Positions 1-8,324 of a stretch of DNA of 64,000 bases are shown here, piece after piece. Each line of letters begins with the position of its first letter. Positions within the stretch are counted from its first letter, which is position 1. The translations under genes were made by a program, and so were the position numbers. Source of the stretch: VBDM01 sp964430565 (GTDB lineage Bacteria > Pseudomonadota > Gammaproteobacteria > Burkholderiales > SG8-39); assembly GCA_964430565.1 (NCBI GenBank), contig CAYSFD010000018.1:1-64000 (forward strand), written 5' to 3'. The notes below the pieces were generated by a model. It saw only the letters and a program-made list of their open reading frames with translations, had not been told where the DNA came from and searched no databases.

Positions 1-862
1 CGACGAGCTGCACCTGAAACATCCGTTCATGGGAGCGCGCATGCTGCGCGACCAACTGGCCCGGCAAGGCATCCATGCCGGGCGGCGTCACATCAGGACG
101 CTCATGCTTCGCATGGGCATCGCGGCTCTGGCGCCGCAGCCGGGCACCAGCCAAGCCGCGCCCGGCCACAAGATCTACCCGTACCTGCTGCGCAAGCTCG
201 CGATCACGCGCTCCAATCAGGTCTGGGCGCTGGACACGACCTACATCCCCATGGCGCGCGGTTTCGTCTACCTCACCGCCGTCGTGGACGTGACCTCGCG
301 CCGCGTGTTGGCGCACAAGGTGGCGATTACGCTGGAAGCCGTTCACGCCAAGGAGGTGATCGAGCAAGCCTTTGCCCGGTACGGGGTGCCGGAGATCGTC
401 AATACGGACCAGGGCAGCCAGTTCACAGCCGAGGAGTTCACCCGCATCGTGCTGGCCAAGGGCTGCAAGCTGTCCATGGACGGGCGCGGCGCCTGGCGTG
501 ACAACGTGTTCGTCGAGCGCATCTGGCGAAGCGTGAAGTACGAACGGGTGTACCTGAAAGCCTACGATAGTGTGAGCGCGGCCAGAGAGGATATCGCCGA
601 CTACCTGGACTGGTACAACACGCATCGTCCGCACTCCAGTCTGGAGCGGCTTACGCCGCAGGAAATGTACCTGGCCACCTTGCCGCAATTGAGGCTGGCC
701 GCTTAAGATGAAATCCTCGGTGCGCCCCGAGTTGCCCACTGCGGCTTTGCGTTCGTCGCAAGCGACGCACGCCGCCGTGGACAACTCTGCACCTTTGCCA
801 ATCCGCCCGGAGTCCACTTATAAATCGGGGAAAGTTGTTCAAACAAACGGAGCCACTTCTAA
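1..862 (+). mobile_element. IS3-family insertion sequence, right part
   Basis: Only the right end of the element is in the window; the left end lies before base 1. It holds the 3' part of the transposase gene. About 155 bp after the transposase stop comes a terminal region reading gttcaaacaaacggagccac, which resembles IS3-family ends. The right boundary is placed near 858-865 because the minus-strand protein reading in from the right changes character there. No target duplication can be checked because the other end is missing. Confidence 0.75.
2..706 (+). CDS. IS3-family transposase OrfB (DDE integrase core), 5' partial
   Basis: Transposase that cuts and joins the element ends. The frame is open from base 2, so the start lies outside the window; the ATG at 29 is internal. 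An HTH_21-like segment (DELHLKHPFMGARMLR) is followed by the rve catalytic core. The DDE acidic residues are visible as LDTTYI (first D), NTDQGSQF (second D) and VERIWRSVKYE (E). The C-terminal YNTHRPHSSLERLTPQE motif is classic for IS3 OrfB. The frame is intact to its stop, so the protein may be active if OrfA is present upstream. Confidence 0.9.
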   Translation, partial: DELHLKHPFMGARMLRDQLARQGIHAGRRHIRTLMLRMGIAALAPQPGTSQAAPGHKIYPYLLRKLAITRSNQVWALDTTYIPMARGFVYLTAVVDVTSRRVLAHKVAITLEAVHAKEVIEQAFARYGVPEIVNTDQGSQFTAEEFTRIVLAKGCKLSMDGRGAWRDNVFVERIWRSVKYERVYLKAYDSVSAAREDIADYLDWYNTHRPHSSLERLTPQEMYLATLPQLRLAA

Positions 863-1823
863 CTCTACACGAAGTGATTTCATGAATCTTCTTGGCCAGA
901 CTTCGATATGCAGGGTCTGGCACTTGACTCCATCGGCTCGGACTCCCAAACATGAGCCCGTACTTGAATAACGTCTCGAAATCATATCTTTGAAGAGCGA
1001 TGAGTTCTTCGGCCTGTATTGAACCACATCTTGCCGCTAGCCATTCATCAATGGCAGGCGAGTTATGTGCCGCCGATAGGCCGTGGAGAGGCGATTCAAG
1101 GTCGTTCTTAATGGATTCCCATGGAATCAGCACTTCCCAAGATGGCGTCTTCATCAATTGCTCGTAATATACTTGGGGAACATTCATGTCCTTAAGATAC
1201 TGCCCCAGATCCTGGATCGCTCGTTCGTAAACTCTCTCAGCTTCTCGCGGTGGCATATCTCCGAAGTACTCTGTCTCAAATGTCGGTCGATGAATTCCTA
1301 GGTAATTTCCACTTCTATGAGACCCTGCCACCCAAATTACGAAACAAGTAGATGCACAGACGCAGTCCCGATTTGCACATGGATTGGGCCTCATGCTCAA
1401 CCCACCCACCATGAAAACCTCGCCAGCCTTCGAAAGCTTCGCGGGTGCACTGGTGGATAACAAACCCTTTCTTATTAGCTGCCCAATACGCATTCCCTCA
1501 TTCAGGTTTCCGCCATGCGAAACGAGCGATACATTGCCCAACCAGCCTTTTGATGCGCGATAGACCTTGGTCAACGCATCAAAGTCACCTGTTTTAATTA
1601 CTCCTACTATCGCCACGGTCGTACAAACGGCCTGATCGGGCAGCGACACCCCTAACAATTTCTGATATTCGCGTGCAATCGTTTTTTTTGACTCCTCTGT
1701 AACCAAAGCTCTCGCTACAAACTCTCTTGGCACTAGCTCGTCTACGCACAGAATCTCTGCAGCAAATCCAGTGCTCTGCAAGCATGTATTCAATGCCAAA
1801 AAAAGCTGAACTGGAATTCTCAC
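651..1823 (-). pseudogene. ClpP-fold (COG3904-like) periplasmic protein gene, 3' end replaced by IS
   Basis: The first roughly 320 residues are host sequence; the last roughly 70 (from SGSVCLNNF on) are read from the IS3 element, so the gene was cut by the insertion. The N-terminus looks like a signal peptide ending near FAAE. A ClpP/crotonase-like core is suggested by VSHGGNLNEGMRIG, a Cys-rich stretch (NPCANRDCVCASTC) containing a Ser in the usual nucleophile context, and LGIHRP with a His, as in COG3904 predicted periplasmic proteins. Base composition is clearly more AT-rich than the adjacent TCA genes, which suggests transfer. Function unknown. Confidence 0.6.
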
Positions 1824-1857
1824 TTGAACCTCTTTCCGGAAATTCGTGGTTCAGGTC

Positions 1858-3060
1858 TTAGAGATCTAGCAGGAGTCGAGCCGGATCTTCCAGAGCTTCC
1901 TTGATCGCCACCAGCGACAGCACCGCCTCGCGGCCGTCGATGATGCGGTGATCGTAGGAGAGTGCGAGGTAGTTGATTGGCCGGATCACGACCTGGCCGT
2001 TCTCGGCCACCGGCCGCTCGCGCGTGGCGTGCACGCCCAGGATCGCTGATTGCGGCGGGTTGATGATGGGCGTGGAGAGCATCGAACCGAACACGCCGCC
2101 GTTCGAGATCGAGAACGTGCCGCCGGTCAGATCTTCGATCGCGAGCTTGCCGTCCTGCGCGCGCTTGCCGAAATCGGCGATTTTCTTTTCGATGTCGGCA
2201 AACGTCATCTGGTCGGCGTCGCGCAGGATCGGCACGACCAGTCCTCGCGGGCTGCTCACGGCGATCCCGACATCGAAATAGCCGTGGTAGACGATGTCGT
2301 TGCCGTCGACCGAGGCGTTGACGATCGGGTATTTCTTCAACGCATGCACCGCCGCCTTGACGAAGAACGACATGAAGCCCAGGCGCACGCCGTGCTCCTT
2401 CTCGAAGCGCTCCTGGTATTTCTTGCGCAGGTCCATCACCGGCTGCATGTTGACTTCGTTGAAGGTGGTGAGGATCGCCGCGGTCGATTGCGACTGAACC
2501 AGGCGCTCGGCGATGCGCAACCGCAGCCGCGACATGGGAACGCGCTGCTCGGACCGGCCGGCGAGAACCAGGGCGACGTCCACAGATGCCGGAACAGGTT
2601 CCGCGGGAATGGATGTTCTCGGCGCCGGCGCGAGGACATCCGCCTTGGTCACGCGGCCGCCGCGACCGCTTCCAGTAATCGTTCCGGTGTCGATGCCTTT
2701 TTCTTCGGCGATCTTTCTTGCCGAAGGCATCGCTGGCACGGGACCAGCGGTTTTCGCCGCGACCGCGGGTACCTGAGCGGGTGCCTGGGTCCCCGCTTTC
2801 GCGGGGACGACAGAAGCCGCAGCTTCGGTATCGATGGTGGCGATGACTTCGCCCGCTTTAACCGTGCCGCCATCGGTCTTGATGATCTTCGCAAGCACGC
2901 CGTCCGCCGGAGCAGGAAGCTCGAGCACCACCTTGTCGGTCTCGATGTCGATGAGGTTCTCGTCGCGCTTGACGGCCTCGCCGACCTTCTTGTGCCACGC
3001 GAGCAGCGTCGCCTCGGCAACCGATTCCGAGAGCTGCGGCACTTTGACTTCGATAAGCAT
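1858..3060 (-). CDS. sucB: 2-oxoglutarate dehydrogenase E2, dihydrolipoyl succinyltransferase
   Basis: Moves the succinyl group from E1 to CoA in the 2-oxoglutarate dehydrogenase complex. The 400-residue protein has an N-terminal lipoyl domain with the lipoylated Lys in IETDKVVLE (about K43), a peripheral-subunit-binding domain (PSARKIAEEKGID, about 112-124) and the C-terminal catalytic domain with SYDHRIIDGREAV (active-site His about 373). It lies 30 bp after sucA. Oddity: residues about 84-92 of the linker (VVPAKAGTQ) are encoded by a dispersed palindromic repeat. The E3 gene (lpd), often next, is absent; an IS-disrupted gene follows instead. Confidence 0.96.
   Translation of the reverse strand: MLIEVKVPQLSESVAEATLLAWHKKVGEAVKRDENLIDIETDKVVLELPAPADGVLAKIIKTDGGTVKAGEVIATIDTEAAASVVPAKAGTQAPAQVPAVAAKTAGPVPAMPSARKIAEEKGIDTGTITGSGRGGRVTKADVLAPAPRTSIPAEPVPASVDVALVLAGRSEQRVPMSRLRLRIAERLVQSQSTAAILTTFNEVNMQPVMDLRKKYQERFEKEHGVRLGFMSFFVKAAVHALKKYPIVNASVDGNDIVYHGYFDVGIAVSSPRGLVVPILRDADQMTFADIEKKIADFGKRAQDGKLAIEDLTGGTFSISNGGVFGSMLSTPIINPPQSAILGVHATRERPVAENGQVVIRPINYLALSYDHRIIDGREAVLSLVAIKEALEDPARLLLDL
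2789..2808. repeat. Dispersed palindromic repeat inside sucB
   Basis: gtccccgc-tttc-gcggggac is a perfect 8-bp stem with a 4-nt loop. It is preceded by a cctgg flank and followed by gac, as in the copies at 17083-17148. Such repeats resemble Neisseria dRS3-like elements. Here it is in frame in the flexible E2 linker. Confidence 0.75.
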
Positions 3061-3090
3061 GCCTTTTCTTCCTGTCGCTCGTGGATTTCG

Positions 3091-5967
3091 CTAATTGCGC
3101 GGCGCCCTGCCGGTACCCTGCATCGGGCGAACCAGATTGTCGATCACCGGCCTGAACGCCGCATCAACCAGTTCCTTCTGCTGTTCGTTGTGCAGCGACG
3201 AGTAGCCCACCGCGGGTGAAGCCGAGGACGCCCGCATCGCGTAGGCGATGATCTGGTCCTCGCGCATATGGCGCAGCAGATAGTGCTGAATGTGGTGCCA
3301 GGCGCCCTGGTTGCCCGGTTCCTCCTGGCACCACACGACCTCCCCTGCATTACGATAGAGATCGATCTGCTCCTGGAACGCTTGGTGCGGGAAAGGATAC
3401 AACTGGGCGATGCGAACGATGGCCGCATCCTTGACGCCCCGCTCCTTGCGCGCCGCCATCAGGTCGAAGAAGACCTTGCCGCTGCAGACGATCACGCGCT
3501 TCACCTCCTGCGGCTTGATGCTCGGGTCCCAATCGGCATTGACCGGCTTGAACTTGCTCTCGGCGAATTCCGCGAGCGGCGACGCCGATTCCTTATGGCG
3601 CAGCAGGCTCTTGGGTGTGAAAATGACGAGCGGTTTGCGGTAGGGCCTGATCATCTGCCGCCGCAGCAGGAAGAACATCTGCACCGGCGTGGCGGGCACG
3701 CACACCTGGATGTTGTGGTCCGCGCAAAGCTGCAGATAGCGCTCGATGCGCCCGGAAGAGTGCTCAGGGCCCATACCTTCGTAGCCGTGCGGCAGCATCA
3801 TAACCAGGCCGCAAACACGGCCCCATTTCACCTCGCCCGAGGCGATAAACTGGTCGATCACGACCTGCGCGCCGTTCGCAAAATCGCCGAACTGGGCTTC
3901 CCACACCACCAGCTCGTTCGGCTCCGAGGTCGAATAGCCGTACTCGAAGCCAAGCACCGCTTCCTCGGAGAGCACAGAGTCGATGACGACGAAATCACCC
4001 TGGTTCGGAGCGATGTGATTGAGCGGGGTGTAGCTGCCGGAATCCCATTTCTCGCGGTTCTGGTCGTGCAGTACTGCGTGGCGGTGAAAGAACGTTCCCC
4101 GTCCGCTGTCCTGCCCGGAAATGCGCACCGCAAACCCGTCCTTGAGCAAGGATGCATAGGCGAGGTTCTCCGCCATGCCCCAATCGACCGGCATCTTGCC
4201 CTGCCCCATCAGCCGGCGGTCCGCGATGATCTTCTCGACGCGCGGATGCAATTTGAAGTTGGGTGGGATCGTGGTGAGTGTTTCCGCGAGTGCCTGCAGG
4301 TCGGCAAGCGGCAGCGTGGTGTCGTCGTTCTCGTTCCACTTGGTGTTCCTGTACTTCGACCAGTCCACCGCGAACGGCGGCTTGAAATTCGACAGGATCG
4401 TCTTGTTGGTGTGCGTGCCCGCATCGAGCGCCTGACGGCAGGCGGCGACCATCTTTTCGGCGTCTTCGGCGCCGATCACGCCCTGTGCAAGCAGTTTCTC
4501 GGCGTAGAGCTTGCGCGTTCCGGGGTGCTGGTTGACGATCTTGTACATCAGGGGCTGCGTGACCATCGGCTCGTCCTGCTCGTTATGGCCGAGCTTGCGA
4601 AAGCACACGATGTCCACCACCACGTCCTTCTTGAACTTGGCGCGGTAGTCCAGCGCGATCTCGATCGCCATGACCGCGGCTTCCGGATCGTCGCCGTTGA
4701 CGTGAAAGATCGGCGCCTCGACCATCTTCATGACGTCGGTGCAGTACAGCGTCGAGCGGCTGTCGCGCGGGTCGGACGTGGTGAAGCCGATCTGGTTGTT
4801 CACGACGATGTGCACCGTCCCCCCGGTGCCGTAGCCGCGCGTGTTCGAGAGGTTGAGCGTCTCCATAACCACACCCTGCCCGGCCACCGCCGCGTCGCCG
4901 TGGATCAGCACCGGCAGCACCTGGTCGCCGCCGCGGTCCTTGCGGCGGTGCTGGCGCGCCCGCACCGAGCCTTCGACCACCGGATTCACGATCTCCAGGT
5001 GCGAGGGATTGAAAGCCAGGGTCAGGTGCATCGGCCCGCCCGACGTGTTGATATCGGATGAGAATCCCTGGTGATACTTGACGTCACCGGCGAGCAGCGC
5101 GTCGTCGTGCTTACCTTCGAATTCGGAAAACAAGTCCTTGGGCATCTTGCCCAGTGTATTGACCAGCACGTTGAGCCGCCCGCGATGCGCCATCCCGATC
5201 ACCAGCTCCTGCACGCCGGCCGCACCCGCGCGCTGCAGCAGGTTATCGAGGACCGGAATCAGCGTCTCGCTGCCTTCGAGTGAAAAGCGCTTCTGCCCGA
5301 CGTAGCGGGTGTGAAGAAATCGCTCCAGGCCTTCGGCCGCGGTGAGGCGCTCGAGAAAGTGGCGCTGGGTGTCGGCCGAATAGTTCGGCTTGGACCGGAT
5401 CGGCTCGAGGCGCTCCTGGATCCAGCGCTTTTCCGCGCGGCTGGTGATGTACATGTATTCGACGCCGAGCGCGCCGCAGTAGGTCTCCTGAAGCGCCTTG
5501 ATGATCTCGCGCAGGCTGGCCTGCTCGGGACCGATGAACGACCCGGTATTGAACATGGTGTCCATGTCTGACTCGGTCAAGTCGTAGTAGGCGGGGTCCA
5601 GCTCGGCGATACGGGGCCTCTCCTGCCGCTTGAGCGGGTCGATGTCCGCGAGGAACACGCCGCGGACCCGGTATTCCGCAACGAGCTGGATCACCGAGAC
5701 CTGCTTGCGGTCCAGGCCCGCCGCAGTGGGCGCCGGGCGCGCAGCTCCGGTGCGGGCGCGCCGCGCGAACGCTTCGATGACCGGCGCATGCGCCACATCG
5801 CGGCCGGCGCTTCCGTCCCGGGATGGCAGCAGCTGCATCTTGTCGAAGTAATCGCGCCACTGCCCGGGGACCGAGCGGGGATCGTCGAGGTAGGTCTCGT
5901 AGAGCTCCTCGATGAAGGGCGCGTTGGCGCCGAAAAGATGCGAATTCGAGAGAAACTGCTTCATCAT
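3091..5967 (-). CDS. sucA: 2-oxoglutarate dehydrogenase E1 component
   Basis: Thiamine-diphosphate enzyme that decarboxylates 2-oxoglutarate and succinylates the E2 lipoyl group. Its 958 residues match the usual E1o length. The N-terminus (FLSNSHLFGANAPFIEELYE) is the typical E2-binding segment. GMAHRGRLNVLVN, HGDAAVAGQGVVMETLNLS and HVNGDDPEA belong to the ThDP-binding core, and GYEGMGPEHSSGRIERYLQL to the transketolase-like domain. It is transcribed after gltA with a 56-bp gap holding a hairpin repeat, and sucB follows after 30 bp. Confidence 0.97.
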   Translation of the reverse strand: MMKQFLSNSHLFGANAPFIEELYETYLDDPRSVPGQWRDYFDKMQLLPSRDGSAGRDVAHAPVIEAFARRARTGAARPAPTAAGLDRKQVSVIQLVAEYRVRGVFLADIDPLKRQERPRIAELDPAYYDLTESDMDTMFNTGSFIGPEQASLREIIKALQETYCGALGVEYMYITSRAEKRWIQERLEPIRSKPNYSADTQRHFLERLTAAEGLERFLHTRYVGQKRFSLEGSETLIPVLDNLLQRAGAAGVQELVIGMAHRGRLNVLVNTLGKMPKDLFSEFEGKHDDALLAGDVKYHQGFSSDINTSGGPMHLTLAFNPSHLEIVNPVVEGSVRARQHRRKDRGGDQVLPVLIHGDAAVAGQGVVMETLNLSNTRGYGTGGTVHIVVNNQIGFTTSDPRDSRSTLYCTDVMKMVEAPIFHVNGDDPEAAVMAIEIALDYRAKFKKDVVVDIVCFRKLGHNEQDEPMVTQPLMYKIVNQHPGTRKLYAEKLLAQGVIGAEDAEKMVAACRQALDAGTHTNKTILSNFKPPFAVDWSKYRNTKWNENDDTTLPLADLQALAETLTTIPPNFKLHPRVEKIIADRRLMGQGKMPVDWGMAENLAYASLLKDGFAVRISGQDSGRGTFFHRHAVLHDQNREKWDSGSYTPLNHIAPNQGDFVVIDSVLSEEAVLGFEYGYSTSEPNELVVWEAQFGDFANGAQVVIDQFIASGEVKWGRVCGLVMMLPHGYEGMGPEHSSGRIERYLQLCADHNIQVCVPATPVQMFFLLRRQMIRPYRKPLVIFTPKSLLRHKESASPLAEFAESKFKPVNADWDPSIKPQEVKRVIVCSGKVFFDLMAARKERGVKDAAIVRIAQLYPFPHQAFQEQIDLYRNAGEVVWCQEEPGNQGAWHHIQHYLLRHMREDQIIAYAMRASSASPAVGYSSLHNEQQKELVDAAFRPVIDNLVRPMQGTGRAPRN

Positions 5968-5985
5968 GAGATCCCCTCACCCCGG

Positions 5986-6009
5986 CCCTCTCCCCGCCCG
6001 GGGAGAGGG
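5986..6009. repeat. GC-rich palindromic repeat between gltA and sucA
   Basis: ccctctccccg-cc-cggggagaggg is a perfect 11-bp stem with a 2-nt loop. It is part of a longer ccctcaccccggccctctcc-type intergenic repeat seen in many proteobacteria. It could attenuate transcription from gltA into sucA or act as an mRNA stabiliser; there is no T-run to make it a clear terminator. Confidence 0.65.
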
Positions 6010-6023
6010 AGCCTAGGTTCTCT

Positions 6024-7319
6024 TCACCTCTTTTCAACCGGCACGAACTCCCGCCGCGCGGCGCCGTTATAGAGCTGCCGCGGGCGGCCGATCTTGTATT
6101 CGGGGTCGGCGATCATTTCCTGCCACTGAGCGATCCAGCCCACGGTACGCGCCAGCGAGAAGATGCAGGTGAACATCGACACCGGGATCCCGAGCGCGCG
6201 CTGCACGATGCCCGAGTAGAAATCGACGTTCGGATAAAGCTTGCGCTGGACGAAATAATCGTCCTCGAGCGCGATTTTTTCCAGCGCGACGGCGAGCTTG
6301 AACAGGCGGTCGTCGTGCAGGCCGAGTTCTTCGAGTACCTCGTGGCAGGTCTCGCGCATGAGCTTCGCCCGGGGATCGTAGTTCTTGTACACGCGGTGTC
6401 CGAAACCCATCAGGCGCACGCCCGAGTTCTTGTCCTTCGCCTTCTTGATGAATTCGCCGACCTTGGACGCGTCGCCGATCTCCTCCAGCATCTGGAGACA
6501 AGCCTCGTTGGCCCCGCCGTGCGCGGGTCCCCACAGGCAGGCGATGCCCGCGGCGATGCAGGCAAACGGGTTGGCGCCCGATGACCCGGCGAGCCGGACA
6601 GTCGAAGTGGAGGCGTTCTGCTCGTGGTCGGCGTGCAGGATGAAGATCCGGTCGAGGGCGCGCACCAGCACCGGGCTCACCTTGTACTCCTCGGTAGGCA
6701 CCGCGAACATCATGCGCATGAAGTTCTCGGTGTAGGAGAGGTCGTTCTTCGGGTAGATGAAGGGCTGGCCGACCGAGTACTTGTAGGCCATCGCTACGAT
6801 CGTCGGCAGCTTCGCGATCAGACGGAACGCCGAAATCTCGCGATGCGCGGGATTGTTGATATCGAGTGAGTCGTGATAGAACGCCGAGAGCGCGCCCACC
6901 ACCCCGACCATCACCGCCATCGGGTGCGAGTCGCGGCGGAACCCGGTATAGAGCCGCGCAAGCTGCTCGTGCACCATGGTGTGATGCGTGACTATATTGA
7001 CGAACTCCCCCTTCTGCTTCTTGTCGGGCAGCTCGCCGTTCAAGAGCAGGTAGCACACCTCCAGGAAATCGCACTGCGTGGCAAGCTGCTCGATCGGGTA
7101 GCCGCGGTAGAGCAGCACGCCCTGGTCGCCGTCGATATAAGTAATCCTGGAACTGCAACTCGCCGTGGACAGGAACCCAGGGTCGTAGGTGAACATCCCC
7201 GTCTTCGCGTAGAGCGTGCGGATGTCGACCACCTCGGGTCCGATGCTGCCCGAGAGGACCGGGAATTCGATCGACATACCGTCGCCGTAGGAAAGCGTGG
7301 CCTTTTTCGTCGTATTCAT
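6024..7319 (-). CDS. gltA: Citrate synthase (type II, hexameric)
   Basis: Condenses oxaloacetate and acetyl-CoA to citrate. The start was set at 7319 (MNTTKKATLSYGDG), which has GGAG about 6 nt upstream; the frame is open 12 codons further up but lacks such a site. This gives 431 residues, the normal length. Catalytic motifs are LHADHEQNAST (His), GFGHRVYKNYDPRA (His) and NVDFYSGIV (Asp). The N-terminal beta-rich domain is characteristic of the NADH-sensitive Gram-negative type. It sits between sdhE and sucA in one minus-strand run. Confidence 0.96.
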   Translation of the reverse strand: MNTTKKATLSYGDGMSIEFPVLSGSIGPEVVDIRTLYAKTGMFTYDPGFLSTASCSSRITYIDGDQGVLLYRGYPIEQLATQCDFLEVCYLLLNGELPDKKQKGEFVNIVTHHTMVHEQLARLYTGFRRDSHPMAVMVGVVGALSAFYHDSLDINNPAHREISAFRLIAKLPTIVAMAYKYSVGQPFIYPKNDLSYTENFMRMMFAVPTEEYKVSPVLVRALDRIFILHADHEQNASTSTVRLAGSSGANPFACIAAGIACLWGPAHGGANEACLQMLEEIGDASKVGEFIKKAKDKNSGVRLMGFGHRVYKNYDPRAKLMRETCHEVLEELGLHDDRLFKLAVALEKIALEDDYFVQRKLYPNVDFYSGIVQRALGIPVSMFTCIFSLARTVGWIAQWQEMIADPEYKIGRPRQLYNGAARREFVPVEKR

Positions 7320-7348
7320 CGGGTTCTCCGAATCTTTGAAATACAGCC

Positions 7349-7588
7349 TCAACAACGCCGTAGCATCTGAACCACTTCACCGAGCGCCGGGTCGCCGCAT
7401 TCGGCGCGCCCGCTCACCAGGCCCCAAAGCTCATCGTCACTGTAGTCGAGCAAGACCTTGAAGGCGGCGAGCCGCTCGCCCTCCAGCGTCGCTGCGTGCA
7501 CGCCGAGAAAGCGCTCGAGCACCAGATCGTTCTCGAGCAAACCGCGGCGACAGCTCCAGCGCAAACGGTTTATTTCGGTGGAGGTCAT
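7349..7588 (-). CDS. sdhE: FAD assembly factor SdhE
   Basis: A small 79-residue protein needed for covalent FAD attachment to SdhA. The family signature RRGLLENDLVLERF (RGxxE) is at about residues 14-27, followed by the LLDYSDDELWGLVSG helix typical of the Sdh5/YgfY family. It starts 7 bp after the sdhB stop and ends 29 bp before gltA, the usual betaproteobacterial place. Confidence 0.92.
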   Translation of the reverse strand: MTSTEINRLRWSCRRGLLENDLVLERFLGVHAATLEGERLAAFKVLLDYSDDELWGLVSGRAECGDPALGEVVQMLRRC

Positions 7589-7595
7589 GTTCTCT

Positions 7596-8291
7596 CTACA
7601 CCGATCGTTTCACCATCAGTTCCTTGATCTTGCCTATCGCCCGGGTCGGATTGAGGTTTTTCGGGCAGACATCGACGCAGTTCATGATGCTGTGACAGCG
7701 GAATAGCCTGTAAGGATCCTCGAGATTGTCGAGCCGTTCGGCGGTCGCCTGGTCGCGGCTGTCGGCGATGAAACGGTAGGCCTGCAGCAGCCCCGCCGGG
7801 CCGACAAATTTGTCCGGGTTCCACCAGAACGACGGGCAGGCAGTCGAGCAGCAGGCGCACAGGATGCACTCGTACAACCCGTCGAGCTGCTCCCTCTCCT
7901 CGGGAGATTGCAGCCGCTCCTTCTCCGGCGGGGGATCGTCGTTGATCAGATAGGGCTTGATCGAATGGTACTGCTTGAAAAACTGGCTCATATCGACGAT
8001 CAAGTCTCGGATCACCGGCAGCCCGGGGAGCGGCCGCAGCTCCACGGGCTCCTTCAGCTCGCTCAACTTGGTGATGCAGGCAAGCCCGTTCTTGCCGTTG
8101 ATGTTCATCGCGTCCGAGCCGCACACGCCTTCGCGACAGGAGCGCCGCAAGCTCAAGCTGTCGTCCTGCTCTTTGATACGCAGGAGCGCATCGAGCAGCA
8201 TGCGATCGTGCGGATCCAGCCCGACATCGTAGTCCCGCATGTAAGGCTTGTCGTCCTTGTCCGGGTCGTACCGGAATATCCTGAAGCGCAT
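7596..8291 (-). CDS. sdhB: Succinate dehydrogenase iron-sulfur subunit
   Basis: Carries electrons from FADH2 in SdhA to the quinone site. The 231 residues hold the 2Fe-2S ligands (RSCREGVCGSDAMNINGKN), the 4Fe-4S motif (CILCACCSTACPSFWW) and the 3Fe-4S motif (CHSIMNCVDVCPKNLNP). Length and motif order are standard. It lies 33 bp after sdhA. Confidence 0.97.
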   Translation of the reverse strand: MRFRIFRYDPDKDDKPYMRDYDVGLDPHDRMLLDALLRIKEQDDSLSLRRSCREGVCGSDAMNINGKNGLACITKLSELKEPVELRPLPGLPVIRDLIVDMSQFFKQYHSIKPYLINDDPPPEKERLQSPEEREQLDGLYECILCACCSTACPSFWWNPDKFVGPAGLLQAYRFIADSRDQATAERLDNLEDPYRLFRCHSIMNCVDVCPKNLNPTRAIGKIKELMVKRSV

Positions 8292-8324
8292 TCTATTTCA
8301 CCTTGCCTATCTGGATTGAGGCGC

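Noticed and set aside
3268..5061. 597-residue open frame on the plus strand
   Set aside because: Antisense shadow of sucA with no recognisable motif and no ribosome binding site.
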